The notes under the pieces: model-generated
The model's database searches: none
The model's input: only the letters and a program-made list of their open reading frames with translations
Told to the model about the DNA's origin: nothing
Assembly: GCA_035547055.1 (NCBI GenBank)
Contig: DASZVN010000134.1
Span: 1 to 7,011 of the forward strand
Source of the DNA: DASZVN01 sp035547055
Lineage (GTDB): Bacteria > Pseudomonadota > Alphaproteobacteria > Rhizobiales > Methylopilaceae
DNA length: 7,011 bases
Reading direction: 5' to 3'
In this document: one piece after another, positions 5,577-7,011 of the stretch
Layout of the letters: each line of letters opens with the position of its first letter
Position numbering within the stretch: position 1 is the stretch's first letter
Made by a program: the position numbers and the translations under genes

Positions 5577-5764
5577 CCGGCGCGTTCGGCGGCGAGGACG
5601 GAGCGAATCGCACGGCGGATCTCCGCCGTGGTGAAATGCGTCGCCGGCTTCTTCGGCTTCAAGATGCGGACGCCATCCTTGGTCGTGCCCAGCACCTGAT
5701 AGCCCGCAACCGTCCGCTGCGCTTTCGCCTTGCGTGCAACCCGCTTGGTCACCTGCTTCACCAT
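5573..5764 (-). CDS. small basic protein, coupled partner of the DVFINCPF gene
   Basis: This encodes 63 residues from the ATG at 5764; no good ribosome binding site is visible before it, and the start is 38 bases after the truA stop. The N-terminus (1-17) is very basic (KRVARKAKAQR at 7-17). The core is GYQVLGTTKDGVRILKPKKP (21-40), which looks like a short beta hairpin. THFTTAEIRRAIRSVLAAE (42-60) follows and looks like a helix. There is no membrane segment or cysteine. Its TGA overlaps the ATG of the next gene (ATGA at 5573-5576), a classic sign of translational coupling, so the two products probably work together. I do not recognise a named family. The size, charge and coupling would suit an antitoxin or an accessory nucleic-acid-binding protein, but nothing in the sequence proves this. 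Confidence 0.7.
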   Translation of the reverse strand: MVKQVTKRVARKAKAQRTVAGYQVLGTTKDGVRILKPKKPATHFTTAEIRRAIRSVLAAERAG

Positions 5765-5802
5765 GCAGTCAGGATAAGCGGCCCCGGGGTCCGGAACAAG
5801 AG

Positions 5803-6561
5803 TCAGATAGTCGCCTGCTCCGCCGGATAGTCGACGCGCACGAGCGTGAGGCCGGCGGCCGGCGCGACCGGGCCGCAGGCGGCGCGGTCGCGGGCTTCCA
5901 GCGCGGCGGCGAGGTCGGCGGCGGTCCAGCGGCCTTCGCCGACCAGCTTCAGCGAGCCCACCATCGAGCGCACCTGGCGGTGGAGGAACGAGCGCGCCGA
6001 CGCGCGCACCACGATCGCGTCGCCCTCGCGCGAGACGTCGAGCCGGTCCAGCGTCTTGACCGGGCTCCGGGCCTGGCATTCGGCGGCGCGGAAGGTGGTG
6101 AAGTCGTGCCGGCCCAAGAGTCGCTGCGCCGCCTCGTGCATCCTCGCGGCGTCGAGGAATCGGGCGACCCACCAGGCGCGGCCCTTCTCGAGCGCGGGCG
6201 GGGCGCGGCGGTCGAGGATCACATATTCATAGTGCCGGCGCATGGCGGAGAAGCGGGCGTCGAAGCCGGCATCGACCTGCCTCGCCTCCAGCACCGCGAC
6301 CGGGTGCGGCCGCAGATGCGCGTTCATGGCATCGCGCACCGTGTCGGGCGACCAGTCGCGGGCGAGGTCGAGATGGGCGACCTGGCCGCGGGCGTGGACG
6401 CCGGCATCGGTCCGGCCGGCGCCGCCGATCCGTGCCTCCTCGCCGGAGAAGGCCGCGACGGCGTCCTCCAGCGCTTGCTGCACCGACAGCCCGTTGTCCT
6501 GGCGCTGCCAGCCCGAAAACGGCGTGCCGTCATACTCGATCAGGAGGCGGTAGCGCGGCAT
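5803..6561 (-). CDS. truA: tRNA pseudouridine(38-40) synthase TruA
   Basis: This encodes 252 residues of the enzyme that converts uridines 38, 39 and 40 in the anticodon stem-loop of many tRNAs to pseudouridine; it works as a homodimer in the cytoplasm. RYRLLIEYDGTPFSGWQRQ (3-21) is the family start. The catalytic aspartate is D52 in GGAGRTDAGVHARGQVAH (46-63). Y111 in RRHYEYVI corresponds to the conserved active-site tyrosine. HDFTTFRAAE (152-161), FLHRQVRSMVGSL (192-204) and the closing APAAGLTLVRVDYP (233-246) are all standard. The length is normal and nothing is missing. The start lies 3 bases after the acetyltransferase stop, with no strong ribosome binding site, so translation is probably coupled to that gene. 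The two downstream genes on the same strand may be read from the same message. Confidence 0.97.
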   Translation of the reverse strand: MPRYRLLIEYDGTPFSGWQRQDNGLSVQQALEDAVAAFSGEEARIGGAGRTDAGVHARGQVAHLDLARDWSPDTVRDAMNAHLRPHPVAVLEARQVDAGFDARFSAMRRHYEYVILDRRAPPALEKGRAWWVARFLDAARMHEAAQRLLGRHDFTTFRAAECQARSPVKTLDRLDVSREGDAIVVRASARSFLHRQVRSMVGSLKLVGEGRWTAADLAAALEARDRAACGPVAPAAGLTLVRVDYPAEQATI

Positions 6562-6564
6562 CGC

Positions 6565-7011
6565 TCAGCCGAGGCATGCAAAGGCGCGGGCGTAGGTCGC
6601 GTGGCCGCCGGCGCGTGCCGGCTCCGCCAGCCAGCGCGCCAGCTGGTGTGGTCCATCATACGGCGTGCGGAATGGCCAAGCCGTCCCAGCGGCAAAGCCG
6701 AAGCGGCTATAGTAGGCGGGATCGCCGAGGACAAAGACGAGCCGCAGCCCCTCGCCCGCGAGCCATGCGAGCCCCCGTTCGACCAAGGTTAGTCCGATAC
6801 CGCCGCGTTGCCGTTCGGGCAGGACCGCCAGCGGCGCCAGTGCGGCCGCCGACATTCCGAGGCCGACAACCGGCGAAAAGGCGATGTAGCCGACGATGCC
6901 GCCGGCGTCTTCGGCAACGAGGGCGAGCAGAAGATCTCCGTCCCGCCGCAGGTCGCGGACGAGCCGGGCTTCGGCGTCGCCGCCGAACGCGGCGCAAAGC
7001 AGGGCGGCGAC
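6565..7011 (-). CDS. GNAT family N-acetyltransferase (YhbS-like), 5' end cut by window edge
   Basis: 148 residues are visible, open to the window edge at 7011, so the true start lies outside. Reading in from the edge, AAFGGDAEARLVRDLR is followed by LLLALVAEDAGGIVGYIAFSP; this is the usual opening of YhbS-type acetyltransferases. The acetyl-CoA binding segment is LAVLPERQRGGIG (visible residues 61-73), with the Q-R-G-G-I-G phosphate loop. VLGDPAYYSRFGF (94-106) is the typical second half of this subgroup. An internal ATG at 6855 would remove the first strands of the fold and is not the start. The acceptor substrate is unknown. Only three bases separate its stop from truA, so the two form an operon. 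Confidence 0.9.
   Translation of the reverse strand, partial: VAALLCAAFGGDAEARLVRDLRRDGDLLLALVAEDAGGIVGYIAFSPVVGLGMSAAALAPLAVLPERQRGGIGLTLVERGLAWLAGEGLRLVFVLGDPAYYSRFGFAAGTAWPFRTPYDGPHQLARWLAEPARAGGHATYARAFACLG

Noticed and set aside
5765..6172. An upstream extension of the 63-residue protein into truA
   Set aside because: The added residues are an out-of-frame reading of truA. The recognisable protein begins at the ATG at 5764.
1..7011. CRISPR array, tRNA or rRNA genes, transposase or integrase
   Set aside because: I looked for regularly spaced direct repeats, cloverleaf-type and rRNA-type sequence and recombinase motifs, and saw none.

Overview
The window looks like chromosomal DNA from a GC-rich alphaproteobacterium, most likely Rhizobiales/Hyphomicrobiales or a close relative. 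The reasons are GC near 70% in the coding regions, a 'host attachment' family protein, a BrkB/YihY membrane protein, and palindromic repeats of the GTAGGGTG and CTCCCCC...GGGGGAG kinds between genes. The family assignments come from motif reading and memory; no database search was run.

Layout from left to right. Positions 1-461 carry no convincing protein gene. They hold an AT-rich promoter-like site (25-53), two tight hairpins, and a perfect 19-bp inverted repeat (320-338/383-401). A small cysteine-rich protein of unknown function follows on the plus strand (462-809). It converges on a minus-strand host-attachment protein gene (959-1414), and the gap between them is filled by a cluster of three hairpins (818-946). 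Divergent from the attachment gene are a BrkB/YihY membrane protein (1528-2430) and an FAD-dependent aromatic-ring-hydroxylase-type monooxygenase (2492-4102), both plus strand. The monooxygenase converges on a minus-strand crotonase (4169-4978), which lacks both hydratase glutamates and resembles the PaaG isomerase. A double-hairpin repeat (4099-4162) separates these two and overlaps the monooxygenase stop codon.

The right end is a minus-strand series, read from right to left: a GNAT acetyltransferase cut by the window edge (6565-7011), truA (5803-6561, 3 bases downstream), a 63-residue basic protein (5573-5764), and a gene of a conserved uncharacterised family starting with DVFINCPF (5002-5576). 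The last two overlap by ATGA and so look translationally coupled. The DVFINCPF gene is frameshifted near 5205-5228, so it is probably a pseudogene. Its GC is clearly lower than its surroundings (about 56% over 5041-5280 by hand count, against 72% in a sampled stretch of the monooxygenase, 3061-3120), which suggests horizontal acquisition.

Most of the window is ordinary housekeeping and catabolic content. The best candidate for an undescribed system is the coupled pair at 5002-5764, with the reservation that this copy appears broken. Second-tier items are the repeat elements, the possible structured transcript at the left end, and the cysteine-rich protein.
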